A stretch of 28,878 nt of DNA from positions 1-28,878 of the forward strand of contig DASPZU010000076.1 of the NCBI GenBank assembly GCA_035636095.1, given 5' to 3'. The position numbers were made by a program, and so were the translations under genes. Under the pieces are notes generated by a model that was given only the letters and a program-made list of their open reading frames with translations, did no database searches and was not told the DNA's origin. Positions 1 to 7,317 of this stretch are shown piece after piece (position 1 is the first letter of the stretch; the number at the start of each line of letters is the position of its first letter). Source of the stretch: Gp7-AA10 sp035636095 (GTDB lineage Bacteria > Acidobacteriota > Thermoanaerobaculia > Gp7-AA8).

Positions 1-1
1 C

Positions 2-342
2 ACGGCGGCGCTGTTGGATCGCATCAGTTCTGACGCAGCAGCCAGTCTGCGAGAAGGTATGGACGAGACCCTCACGCTGATCCACCTCGGTGTGCCGCGG
101 GAACTGATGATGCATCTCGCTTCAACGAACATCATTGAATCGCACTCTCGACGTCGCGTAAAGTTGCACGCAACGTGAAACGCTGGCGCAGCGGCGATAT
201 GCGTCGCCGTTGGTGTACCTCCGGTCTACTCGTCGCACAGTCGAAGTTCCGTCGTGTGAAAGGTCACAAACAGATGAAATGCCTGATCGACATTCTTGAT
301 CGAGCGATCGATGCTAAACAGTCGCTCGCGAAGACGGCTTAA
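2..342 (+). pseudogene. IS256-family transposase, C-terminal fragment, frameshifted
   Basis: Frame 2 reads through a segment containing HLGVPRELMMHLASTNIIES, the IS256/Mutator region around the last catalytic Glu, then stops at 176-178. Frame 1 continues the homology from about 142 with ARNVKRWRSGDMRRRW and KFRRVKGHKQM, and ends at a TAA at 340-342. Adding one G near position 142 restores the normal IES-ALST-type sequence, so a single-base deletion broke the gene. The N-terminal two thirds lie outside the window. This is the usual C-terminus of the family, so the call is firm; the protein would not be functional unless programmed frameshifting occurs, which I do not expect in IS256. Confidence 0.85.
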
Positions 343-1763
343 GCCACAATGGACAGGAATCGCCTCTCAGATTTCAACTGCCGAAGGGACATGCTCATGT
401 TCAGCGGGTGCGCACTGTCAGTGCCTAACCATTGTTGTCGTGATGAGTTTGTAATCTTCGTAGCAAGGATTCCAGCAGTCGGAGCAATGCCACTACCGAG
501 AAGGAACCCCGTACCTCCAGAGCTGGAATCTCTTCTTTGCGTGCTCGCGTTTCCGGCGAAGACGCCGGTCACGAACGTCCCATGAAATACGCCGTCGCAG
601 TCGAAGCAAACGCCAGGATTCTCGCAAACCGATGGCGGTTGACCCGGCGGTGCGTTCGGGCAATTGTCCAGTGCGTCGCGAGGCACCAGAAACACGCTCC
701 CGTACCTCACGCGGCTGACCGGGAATACTGGTCCCAAATCGGTGTGGCGCGCACCTGAAGCGCCGCTGTCAACTCCAGTGTCGGCAATGCCAATGATGAA
801 CCCATCATCGCTCAAAGCGCCGCAAACGTTACAAGCGTTCGAGTTCGTGAGCCAGGAGGCATAACCAGCCGGCTGTGTCGGAACAAGGTTGCCGCCGGAC
901 GTGGTCACATTCGGACTCAATGACGTCGCCTGACGTTCGTCCGAGGGACTCAGTGTGGTTCGTTGGTGCACCCCGATGACAAGAGGGTTCAAGAGCACCC
1001 TAGTCACATCCTGGACTTTTAGAGTTCCGTATAGATAGAGGCCGCCCCGTGTTTTTCTTTGCGCCGCAAGACCCAAAATCCCCATAAGTTCCTGGATGGT
1101 CTGCTCGATTCCGGGCGCTTCTGCAAGCTCCACGATGACGTGTTGATCCTCTAGCGCAAATCGATTCACCATGGCCGCTTTCAAAAATGGATGGTAGATC
1201 TCGACAAATTGAACGACCGGAAGCTTCGAGACTACTGCGGCGATCTCGGGAGTCATTGCCACTAAGTAGCCATTGAGCGGCACCGCTTCAATGACGACAC
1301 CACCTGTTGCTGCGATACTGCGAATCCACTCTGGCTTCGGGGGCCCGACGAGCTGGAGGACATAGATTCCATACTTCCCACTGGGGTACGCAGAGATAAC
1401 CTCAGCGCCAGGCGGTTTGACCAACCCGATTCTTGTGTCGATGGTGCCGCCGGGCAATCCGAGCAGATCATATTCGTCATGCTGGGACAGACCGATTCCG
1501 ACAGCCGCAGCGCGGGCTTTGATTCGGTCGAGGCTCTCTTGAGGGACGGAAGCAAGAGTAAAAGAATCGTAGTCAGCAAGAATCGTCGCATCTTCCCCAA
1601 CGATGGGAGCCGGCGCACTCGCATTTGGCTGAAGGAAGAGATGGTTTATGAGTATTTTTGTGTAGCTCGGCGCCGTCGCACCTCGGACCTCGGCCTGCCA
1701 GCTTCCAAGCGCAAGGGTGATCGCAAGAAGTCTGAGAGATTGAACGCGCCATGAAAATTGCAT
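339..1763 (-). pseudogene. Secreted subtilisin-like serine protease (S8), truncated by the IS element
   Basis: The reading frame is 474 residues, with an N-terminal hydrophobic segment (about residues 8-22) that looks like a signal peptide. A ~280-residue prodomain-like region follows, then a peptidase S8 core: the Asp motif GIADTGVDSG (D328) and the His motif FHGTFVTGVFAGN (H394). The oxyanion Asn and catalytic Ser regions are absent. From about residue 457 the residues are encoded by the IS end, and the frame runs to a stop at 339-341. Cys pairs between 311 and 389 suggest disulfides and extracellular action. AGGAGG lies 4 bases before the ATG and supports the start. The missing 3' half is probably on the far side of the IS, left of the window. 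The product cannot be catalytic. Confidence 0.8.
371..396 (+). repeat. Probable terminal inverted repeat of the IS256 element
   Basis: The segment starts with ATTTCAACTGCCG and ends GGGACATGCTC, about 30 bases after the transposase stop. It has the general form of IS256-family right ends (a TTCAAC-type inner part and a GGGACA-type tip). The partner repeat is outside the window, so the call rests on position and resemblance only. Confidence 0.4.
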
Positions 1764-1838
1764 CCCGCCTCCTGACCGCTCTCGTTACCGTGGGATTGGA
1801 ACGGTAAAATTCACTGTTTCATGTCAGTCTAGAGTCAA

Positions 1839-2834
1839 ATGTGGAATGATTCACATCCGCAAATCTACTTAGTCGGCGGCGGGCCTCGGATCCTGATACT
1901 CGCCATGCTGATCTTCGCGGTCTCCGCCGATGCGCAGCAACACGCGTTTTTTCAGAATGGCGACATCATCGCGGGCGGGCTGACCCCCGTGATGTTTGTG
2001 GCGGACGGAAGGTTCGATTGGTTTCTGCCTGACGGTGCGCTGAACAAACGAATGGCGGCACCGTTCAACGAGTGGCCTTCGGATTTCGCGTTCGATTCGG
2101 CGGGCAATCTTTATTCTCCGACATTCTTCACGGTGCGCATTTTCGATGCGACCGGCCGTTTCGCCAGGAATTTTCCGCGGTTTCCAGCGAACTGGTTCAC
2201 CGGGATCGTCTTCGACAAGCAAGGAAACGCGTACATTTCGGGGAGCTTTAACACCGGGAACCTCGCGAAGGTAGACGCGGCGGGAAACTTGTTGCGCACA
2301 TTCGCGTTGCCGAGTGGCATCGGAGTTTTTGACCTCGCTGCAGATCAATGCACGATTTTCTACAGCAGCGGAAACAGAATCTTCCGATACGATGTCTGCA
2401 ACGCTGCGCCACTACCTGATTTCGTTTCGATACCCGAGCCAGGGCGGTTGCGCATCCTTCCCGATGGAACTCTTCTTGTCGCGAGTTCCGAATCGCTCCT
2501 CAGAGTGAATGGCTCGGGTGCGATCGTTCAGTCATACCAGGTGCCAATCCGACTTATCGTTAGAGCTCGAGGCATCGCCCTCGACGTCGATGGTCGTTCG
2601 TTTTGGACGACATCAGACGATATGGCACTCAAGTTCGACATCGCCTCGGGCGCCGTGCTCGCGTCCTTCCGGTCGTCCGATTACAGCTTCCTTGCACTCA
2701 CCGTGGTGGGTGAGCCACGCGCGGCGCTCGTGGGTGGACCGGCACCAATTCCAGTGCTCTCTATGTGGATGTTGGTCGTCCTCACTTGTTGTCTTGCCGT
2801 AGCTGGAACGATCTCCGCAAAGTCTCTCGGCTAA
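1839..2834 (+). CDS. Secreted NHL-like beta-propeller protein with IPTL-CTERM-like tail
   Basis: 331 residues. The N-terminus has a hydrophobic stretch (about 16-32) ending in SADAQQ, a plausible signal peptide; the in-frame ATG at 1904 would give a shorter start. The body has repeated strands of the type DFAFDSAGNLYSP, GIVFDKQGNAYISG and RILPDGTLLVASS, typical of NHL/SMP-30-like propellers that bind small ligands or act as scaffolds. The C-terminus is IPVLSMWMLVVLTCC followed by a hydrophobic segment and a short basic tail (residues 304-331), much like IPTL-CTERM sorting signals (consensus IPTLSEWG). In that family the tail is processed by a dedicated exosortase; none is encoded here. The E and G of the consensus are missing. 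The specific function is unknown. Confidence 0.7.
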   Translation: MWNDSHPQIYLVGGGPRILILAMLIFAVSADAQQHAFFQNGDIIAGGLTPVMFVADGRFDWFLPDGALNKRMAAPFNEWPSDFAFDSAGNLYSPTFFTVRIFDATGRFARNFPRFPANWFTGIVFDKQGNAYISGSFNTGNLAKVDAAGNLLRTFALPSGIGVFDLAADQCTIFYSSGNRIFRYDVCNAAPLPDFVSIPEPGRLRILPDGTLLVASSESLLRVNGSGAIVQSYQVPIRLIVRARGIALDVDGRSFWTTSDDMALKFDIASGAVLASFRSSDYSFLALTVVGEPRAALVGGPAPIPVLSMWMLVVLTCCLAVAGTISAKSLG

Positions 2835-3386
2835 TTACGCTTCGAGGATGGCTTCGGCGTCGAGCGTGATCTCGATGTCGTCGGCGACGACCAGGCCGCC
2901 CCGATCCATCACCGCATTCCAGTTCACTCCGAAGTCTTTGCGATTGAGCGTGCCCGTGGCCACGAATCCGGCTCGTGTTTTTGGGCCTTTGTCCACGCCG
3001 TCCTCCCACCACGGCGTCTGCCACGTGCCGAGGAAGTGGACGTTCAGGGTGAGCGGCCTGGTGACGCCGCGAATGGTCACGCGACCGTGTACCTTCGCAT
3101 CTGCGGGGCCGGTCAGCTCGACTCGATCGGATTCGAACGCAATCTTCGGATGATGTTCGACGTCTAGAAAATCCGCTGACTTCAGATGCGCATCGCGCTG
3201 CGGCTCGCCGCTCCACAAGCCGGCGGCGTCGATGACCGCATGCATCTTCGCTCGTTCGGGATTTGCAGGATCGAATTCCAGGCTTCCGTGCACGTCTTTG
3301 AAGTGACCGCGCACCCAGGTCACCATCATGTGGCGGACGCGAAATTCGGCCGCGGTATGTCCAGGCTCGAATGACCAGCGCGTCAC
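2835..3386 (-). CDS. YceI-family lipocalin-like protein
   Basis: 183 residues covering a complete YceI domain: starts WSFEPGHTAAEFRVRHMMVTW, contains the central KIAFESDRVE strand and GRVTIRGVTRPLTLNVHF, and ends in DDIEITLDAEAI. YceI proteins form an elongated barrel that binds polyisoprenoid or other amphipathic molecules; many are periplasmic, but this one has no signal peptide and is probably cytoplasmic. The start is a GTG at 3384-3386, chosen because the family begins exactly there and because a TAGACT box lies 6 bases before it with no Shine-Dalgarno site. It is divergent from the HAD gene, with 27 bases between start codons. Its stop directly abuts the stop of the propeller gene. Confidence 0.88.
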   Translation of the reverse strand: MTRWSFEPGHTAAEFRVRHMMVTWVRGHFKDVHGSLEFDPANPERAKMHAVIDAAGLWSGEPQRDAHLKSADFLDVEHHPKIAFESDRVELTGPADAKVHGRVTIRGVTRPLTLNVHFLGTWQTPWWEDGVDKGPKTRAGFVATGTLNRKDFGVNWNAVMDRGGLVVADDIEITLDAEAILEA

Positions 3387-3392
3387 GCGCGC

Positions 3393-3398
3393 AGTCTA
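3393..3398 (-). promoter_or_regulatory. -10-like box (TAGACT) of a probable leaderless promoter for the YceI gene
   Basis: On the minus strand TAGACT is followed by six bases and then the GTG start at 3386. This fits a transcript that begins at or next to the start codon. No clear -35 box is seen. Confidence 0.5.
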
Positions 3399-3401
3399 CG
3401 A

Positions 3402-3407
3402 TATTCT
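3402..3407 (+). promoter_or_regulatory. -10-like box (TATTCT) of a probable leaderless promoter for the eleven-gene operon
   Basis: TATTCT is followed by CCGCCC and then the ATG at 3414, with no Shine-Dalgarno site. It mirrors the box of the divergent YceI gene three bases away, so polymerase binding at one would overlap the other. Confidence 0.5.
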
Positions 3408-3413
3408 CCGCCC

Positions 3414-4076
3414 ATGCCCGCGCTCATCTTCGATCTCGACGGCACGCTGGTCGACACCGTCTACGCCCACGTTTTCGCATGGCAGCGCGCACTGGCGGAA
3501 GCGGGGCTGGCGGTCGACGGATGGTGGATTCACCGGCGCATCGGGATGAGCGGCGGTTTGTTTACGCGCGCCGTTGCGCGCGAGTTGGGCCGCGAGATCA
3601 CGACCGAGGAAGCCGAGCGGCTTCAGCGACGGCACGGAGAGCTGTTTCAGCAGTTTCTTCCGGAGCGGAGAGCGCTTCCCGGTGCGCCGGAGCTGCTTCG
3701 CGCACTGCGAGAAGCACGCGTGCCGCACGGAATCGCGACTTCCGGTCGGCGTCCCGAGATCGACCGCTCGCTGCAGGTCCTCGGCATCCCTCCCGAAACG
3801 ATTGTGGTCGAGCGCGGCGACGTCCTGCGCGCGAAACCAGCGCCGGATCTTTTCCTCAATGCTCAGCAGCGGCTGCGCGTGCCGGTCGATGACTGTTATG
3901 TCGTGGGCGATGCCGTTTGGGACCTGCTGGCGGCGCGGCGTGCGCGAATGCTCTGCATCGGATTGCTCAGCGGCGGTTACGGCGAGGACGAGCTCACGCG
4001 GGCCGGCGCGTTTCGCGTCTATCGCGATCCGGCCGAGCTGCACGCGTCGCTGGACGAGTTAGGTGTCCTTCCGTAA
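3414..4076 (+). CDS. HAD-superfamily phosphatase (beta-phosphoglucomutase / phosphoglycolate phosphatase-like)
   Basis: 220 residues with all HAD motifs: DLDGT at D7/D9 (nucleophile and acid/base), the motif II T/S at 109-110 (GIATSGRR), K141 in KPAPD and VGDAVWD (D166, D170). The cap is a helical C1 type between about residues 16 and 90. The substrate is probably a small sugar phosphate or phosphoglycolate; the exact specificity cannot be read from the sequence. It is the first gene of the long operon, with a TANNNT box 6 bases upstream and no Shine-Dalgarno site. A sugar-phosphate substrate would fit the three glycosyltransferases downstream. The next gene begins 20 bases after its stop. 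Confidence 0.88.
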   Translation: MPALIFDLDGTLVDTVYAHVFAWQRALAEAGLAVDGWWIHRRIGMSGGLFTRAVARELGREITTEEAERLQRRHGELFQQFLPERRALPGAPELLRALREARVPHGIATSGRRPEIDRSLQVLGIPPETIVVERGDVLRAKPAPDLFLNAQQRLRVPVDDCYVVGDAVWDLLAARRARMLCIGLLSGGYGEDELTRAGAFRVYRDPAELHASLDELGVLP

Positions 4077-4096
4077 AATCGCCACTTCCCAAGCCC

Positions 4097-4720
4097 GTGA
4101 TTCAACGCAAGCTCGATCCTGACATGGCAGCATCGCTGGCTGAGCGCATCCGCGCCGTTGAATCTGCGTCCAGCGCCGAAGTGGTGGTCGAGATTCGTGC
4201 ACAGTCAGGGTCGTACTCGCACGCCGACGCGCGATTCGCGGCCCTGGTCGCATTCGTCGCGCTGATGATCGTGCTCTTTTCGCCCTGGGATTTCGATCCG
4301 ATCTGGGTGCCGCCGGTCGTGCTGGGTGCTTACATCATGGGCGTGCTCCTGTCGCGCGTCAGCAGCATCGTTCGACGATCGATGACGACGCGCCGTGACC
4401 GCACTGCCCGCGTTCGCACGGCTGCCGCAGCCGCGTTCGTTGAGCGGGGCGTGGCCAACACCAGCCGCGAAACGGGTCTGCTCATCTTTCTATCGCTGCT
4501 CGAACGTCGGATGGAGTTGATCGCTGATCGGGGACTTTTGGACGCCGTTCCGGTCCTGGAGTGGAACCAGCTCCTCGAAAAGACACGTCAGCACGACGCA
4601 GATGCCAATGCCTTGCTCGACCTGCTGCGCGAGCTCGAGCCTCTTCTCGAGCGCTATGTTCCGTCACGCGTCGATGATCGTGACGAGCTGTCCAACGAAG
4701 TCCGTTTCGTGAAGCAATGA
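4097..4720 (+). CDS. TPM-domain membrane protein (YdjH-like)
   Basis: 207 residues from GTG 4097. The N-terminus (RKLDPDMAASLAERIRAVES) and the strand SSAEVVVEIRAQSG match the opening of TPM domains, which elsewhere act as acid-phosphatase-like or membrane-associated folds. Two transmembrane segments lie at about residues 45-65 and 70-90. The second half of the TPM fold follows (GLLIFLSLLERRMELIADRGL). GTG 4097 is preferred over ATG 4124 because it includes the conserved LD at the family's start; neither has a good Shine-Dalgarno site. It overlaps the next gene by ATGA. In B. subtilis, YdjH carries a TPM domain next to a zinc-ribbon membrane protein and an SPFH protein, the same neighbours as here. 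Confidence 0.8.
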   Translation: MIQRKLDPDMAASLAERIRAVESASSAEVVVEIRAQSGSYSHADARFAALVAFVALMIVLFSPWDFDPIWVPPVVLGAYIMGVLLSRVSSIVRRSMTTRRDRTARVRTAAAAAFVERGVANTSRETGLLIFLSLLERRMELIADRGLLDAVPVLEWNQLLEKTRQHDADANALLDLLRELEPLLERYVPSRVDDRDELSNEVRFVKQ

Positions 4721-6204
4721 GCCGGAAGAGACTTGCGCTTTTCATCTTCACGCTGCTGCTCGCGACAGCAGTGTTAGGCCGCGTCGGCGGTGGGCAGTCG
4801 TATTCCGGTGGCGGCTCGCGCGGCGGGAGCAGCTACAGCGGCGGCGGCCATAGCTACTCCGGAGGCGGAGGCAGCTACCGCAGCAGCGGCGGCAGCTACA
4901 GCGGGGGCGGGTCTTCCGGCTCGATGAGTTGCGGTTGCAGCGGGTTTTTCTTCGTTGTCATTCTGATTTTCATCCTTCTCGTTGTGCTGAACCAGATGGC
5001 CCAGGCGCGTGCACGGACTCCGCTTTTACCGACATCGGGCGGTGACCTCAGCGAGCTTCGCCGCTTCGATCCGAATTTCTCGCAAATCGTCTTCGAAGAC
5101 TTCTGCAATGCGCTCTACACCAAGGCGCACCATGCCCGAGGATCGGGAGGTCTCGATCGCTATGCGCCGTTCCTCAGCGACGATGCCAGAAAAACACTGC
5201 TAGGACAAAATCCGCCTGGCCTCACCGAAGTGCGCGGCATCGTCGTGGGCGCCATGCATGTCGGTGCCCTCGGCGGTTTGTCAGATCCCATCGTGTCGGT
5301 GACAGTCCGATACGAAGCCAATTACACCGAGGTCGTCGGAACGCACGAGTCGAGTTGGTATGTCCAGGAGGATTGGACCCTCGAGCGCCGTCGCGACATC
5401 CTTTCGCCACCGCCCGAAAAGGCAAAGGCAGAGCATTGCCCTCGCTGCGGCGCGCCGCTGCAGACTCGAACCGATGGGGCGTGTCAATACTGCGGCGTCA
5501 AAATCGAAGACGGCACATTCCAGTGGTTCGTGAGCAGCATTGTTCCCGTGGCCAGGGACGCTCGCGGCCCGCTGCTGACATCCGATGTTCCGGAGGAAGG
5601 CACCGATCTCCCCACCATCCGTCAATCCAACCTGTCGCGACGGCAGGCGGATTTCGAAGCATCCCATCCGGGGTTCGACCTTCAGAATCTGACCGTTCAG
5701 GTTCGCGACACAGCGCTGAAGCTGCAGGACGCGTGGGGGGCGCGCGACTGGGAAAAAGTGAGACCGTTCGAAACCGAGACGCTCTTCCAAACCCATCGCT
5801 ATTGGATCGACGCCTACCTCAAGCAGGGCCTTCGCAACATCGTTGCGGACTATCATGTTGGACCGATCGAGCCCGTGAAGATCGATTCCGACGCGTTCTA
5901 CGACGGCATCACTTTCCGTGTGCGAGCAAGCGGCCGCGATTACACCGTGGCGGGGGTCAATGGAGGAGAAAAGGTCGTGGCCGGATCGAAGGACAATGTG
6001 CGTTCGTGGAGTGAGTATTGGACTTTCATCCGCACCCGCGGCACGCAATCGGATCCGTCGAAGATCGTTTCGTGTCCGAACTGCGGCGCGTCGGTGGCGG
6101 TCGGCCAGACGGGCGTCTGTCGCCACTGTGGCGGAAAACTCGCGGGCGGAGATTTCGGGTGGGCATTGTCACGCATCGAACAGGATGAGGCTTACAGCGG
6201 ATAG
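4717..6204 (+). CDS. Membrane protein with Gly-rich region and duplicated Tim44-like + zinc-ribbon unit
   Basis: 495 residues. There is an N-terminal hydrophobic segment (6-22), a Gly/Ser/Tyr repeat region (24-75), a transmembrane segment (77-92), and then two copies of a unit. Copy 1: Tim44-like alpha/beta domain (about 120-226) plus zinc ribbon C241/C244/C256/C259. Copy 2: Tim44-like domain (about 320-440) plus zinc ribbon C453/C456/C468/C471. Each ribbon is followed by the same motif (GTFQWFVSSI and GDFGWALSRI), so the whole unit is duplicated. If the first segment is uncleaved, the Gly-rich loop is periplasmic and both units cytoplasmic, fitting reduced zinc ribbons. The B. subtilis counterpart would be YdjG. 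The gene starts inside the previous stop codon (ATGA). Confidence 0.82.
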   Translation: MSRKRLALFIFTLLLATAVLGRVGGGQSYSGGGSRGGSSYSGGGHSYSGGGGSYRSSGGSYSGGGSSGSMSCGCSGFFFVVILIFILLVVLNQMAQARARTPLLPTSGGDLSELRRFDPNFSQIVFEDFCNALYTKAHHARGSGGLDRYAPFLSDDARKTLLGQNPPGLTEVRGIVVGAMHVGALGGLSDPIVSVTVRYEANYTEVVGTHESSWYVQEDWTLERRRDILSPPPEKAKAEHCPRCGAPLQTRTDGACQYCGVKIEDGTFQWFVSSIVPVARDARGPLLTSDVPEEGTDLPTIRQSNLSRRQADFEASHPGFDLQNLTVQVRDTALKLQDAWGARDWEKVRPFETETLFQTHRYWIDAYLKQGLRNIVADYHVGPIEPVKIDSDAFYDGITFRVRASGRDYTVAGVNGGEKVVAGSKDNVRSWSEYWTFIRTRGTQSDPSKIVSCPNCGASVAVGQTGVCRHCGGKLAGGDFGWALSRIEQDEAYSG

Positions 6205-6208
6205 GAGG
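6203..6208 (+). promoter_or_regulatory. Shine-Dalgarno site AGGAGG overlapping the upstream stop codon
   Basis: AGGAGG begins inside the TAG stop of the Tim44-like gene and lies 5 bases before the ATG at 6214. It is the strongest ribosome-binding site in the operon, suggesting the SPFH protein is made in higher amount than its neighbours. Confidence 0.8.
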
Positions 6209-6213
6209 ACATC

Positions 6214-7317
6214 ATGGGCTTCTTCGACAATCTGAAAAAGCAGGCCGGGTCGCAGTGGATCGAGATCATCGAATGGCTCGACAACACCAACGACACCATG
6301 GTCTATCGCTTTCCTGTCTACAACCAGGAAATCAAGATGGGCGCGCAGCTTGTGGTCCGTGAAAATCAAGCGGCGGTGTTCGTCAATGAAGGAAGGGCCG
6401 CCGATCTCTTCCAGCCGGGTCGCTACGAGTTGTCGACCAAGAACATCCCGATCCTGACCGATCTGCGCGGCTGGAAGTACGGTTTCAACTCGCCGTTCAA
6501 GGCCGAGGTCTACTTTTTCAACACGCGATTGTTCGCGGATTTGAAATGGGGAACGACCAACCCCGTCATGATGCGCGATGCCGAATTCGGAATGATCCGG
6601 TTGCGCGCATTCGGAACCTACGCCACCCGCATTGCAGATCCAAAGGCATTTTTCACGACCATCGTCGGCACTCACGGGCTGACCTCGACGCAGGACATCC
6701 TCGGCCAGTTGCGTTCGACGATTGTGTCGCGACTCTCCGACGCCGTTGCGGAGTCGAAAATTGCGGCGCTCGATCTGGCATCGAAGTATGACGAGCTTGG
6801 CGCAATCGCCAACGGCAAACTGGCCTCGGACTTCGGATCATACGGCCTGGAGCTCTCGCGGTTTTACATCGAGAACATGTCGCTTCCCGCGGAAGTCGAA
6901 GCGGCCATCGATCAGCGCAGCAAGCTCGGAGTTCTCGGAGATCGCCTGCAGCAATACACACAGTTGCAGACTGCGGAAGCCATTCCGATTGCGGCCGCGA
7001 ATCCCGGCGGACTCGCCGGCGCGGGCGCCGGACTCGGAGCGGGAGTCGCGATCGGTTCGGCGATGGGGCAGGCACTCGGCGGTGGCGCCGTGCCGCCGCC
7101 TCCATCTGCCGCCACCGGCGCGCGCTGGTCCGTCGTGATCGATGGAAAGACGTACGGTCCATACACTGACGATGCTCTTCGCGCGATGGTCGCCAGCGGC
7201 CAGGTGTCGCCATCGGCACAGGTGTGGAGACCCGGGGCGGCCGGCTGGGCGCCGCTGACTGCATTTCCCGAGCTGGGCGCAGCGCCGCCGCCCGTTCCGC
7301 CGCCAACCAAAAGTTGA
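6214..7317 (+). CDS. SPFH-domain protein with C-terminal GYF_2 domain (YdjI-like)
   Basis: 367 residues. The N-terminal ~260 residues are an SPFH/band-7 domain of the YdjI (virion-core-like) type: WIEIIEWLDNTNDTMVYRFP, VVRENQAAVFVNEG, FQPGRYEL, and the late FYIENMSLPAEVEAAIDQR. A Gly/Ala linker with a PPPP run (about 260-305) leads to a GYF_2 domain (about 308-355: WSVVIDGKTYGPYTDDALR, then WRPGAAGWAPL). GYF_2 domains usually bind proline-rich peptides or sit at membranes. There is no transmembrane segment, so membrane contact is probably through the Tim44/TPM partners. SPFH proteins of this type scaffold membrane microdomains; YdjI recruits PspA in B. subtilis. No PspA gene is visible here. 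The stop overlaps the next start (TGATG). Confidence 0.88.
   Translation: MGFFDNLKKQAGSQWIEIIEWLDNTNDTMVYRFPVYNQEIKMGAQLVVRENQAAVFVNEGRAADLFQPGRYELSTKNIPILTDLRGWKYGFNSPFKAEVYFFNTRLFADLKWGTTNPVMMRDAEFGMIRLRAFGTYATRIADPKAFFTTIVGTHGLTSTQDILGQLRSTIVSRLSDAVAESKIAALDLASKYDELGAIANGKLASDFGSYGLELSRFYIENMSLPAEVEAAIDQRSKLGVLGDRLQQYTQLQTAEAIPIAAANPGGLAGAGAGLGAGVAIGSAMGQALGGGAVPPPPSAATGARWSVVIDGKTYGPYTDDALRAMVASGQVSPSAQVWRPGAAGWAPLTAFPELGAAPPPVPPPTKS

Larger units (their letters stand above)
1..396 (+). mobile_element. IS256-family (Mutator-type) insertion sequence, right end
   Basis: The first ~340 bases encode the C-terminal end of an IS256-type DDE transposase. A further ~50 bases run to a probable terminal repeat at 371-396, so the element seems to end near 396. 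Beyond it, on the opposite strand, lies the interrupted subtilase gene. The left part of the element is outside the window, so neither its length nor the target duplication can be seen. The transposase is frameshifted, so this copy is probably immobile on its own. The exact boundary is inferred from where protease-like coding gives way to non-homologous residues and from the look of the end sequence. Confidence 0.7.

Noticed and set aside
4796..4920. Tandem GGC/AGC-rich repeat considered as a non-coding repeat array.
   Set aside because: It is the coding sequence of the Gly/Ser/Tyr-rich loop of the Tim44-like protein, in frame and between two membrane segments.
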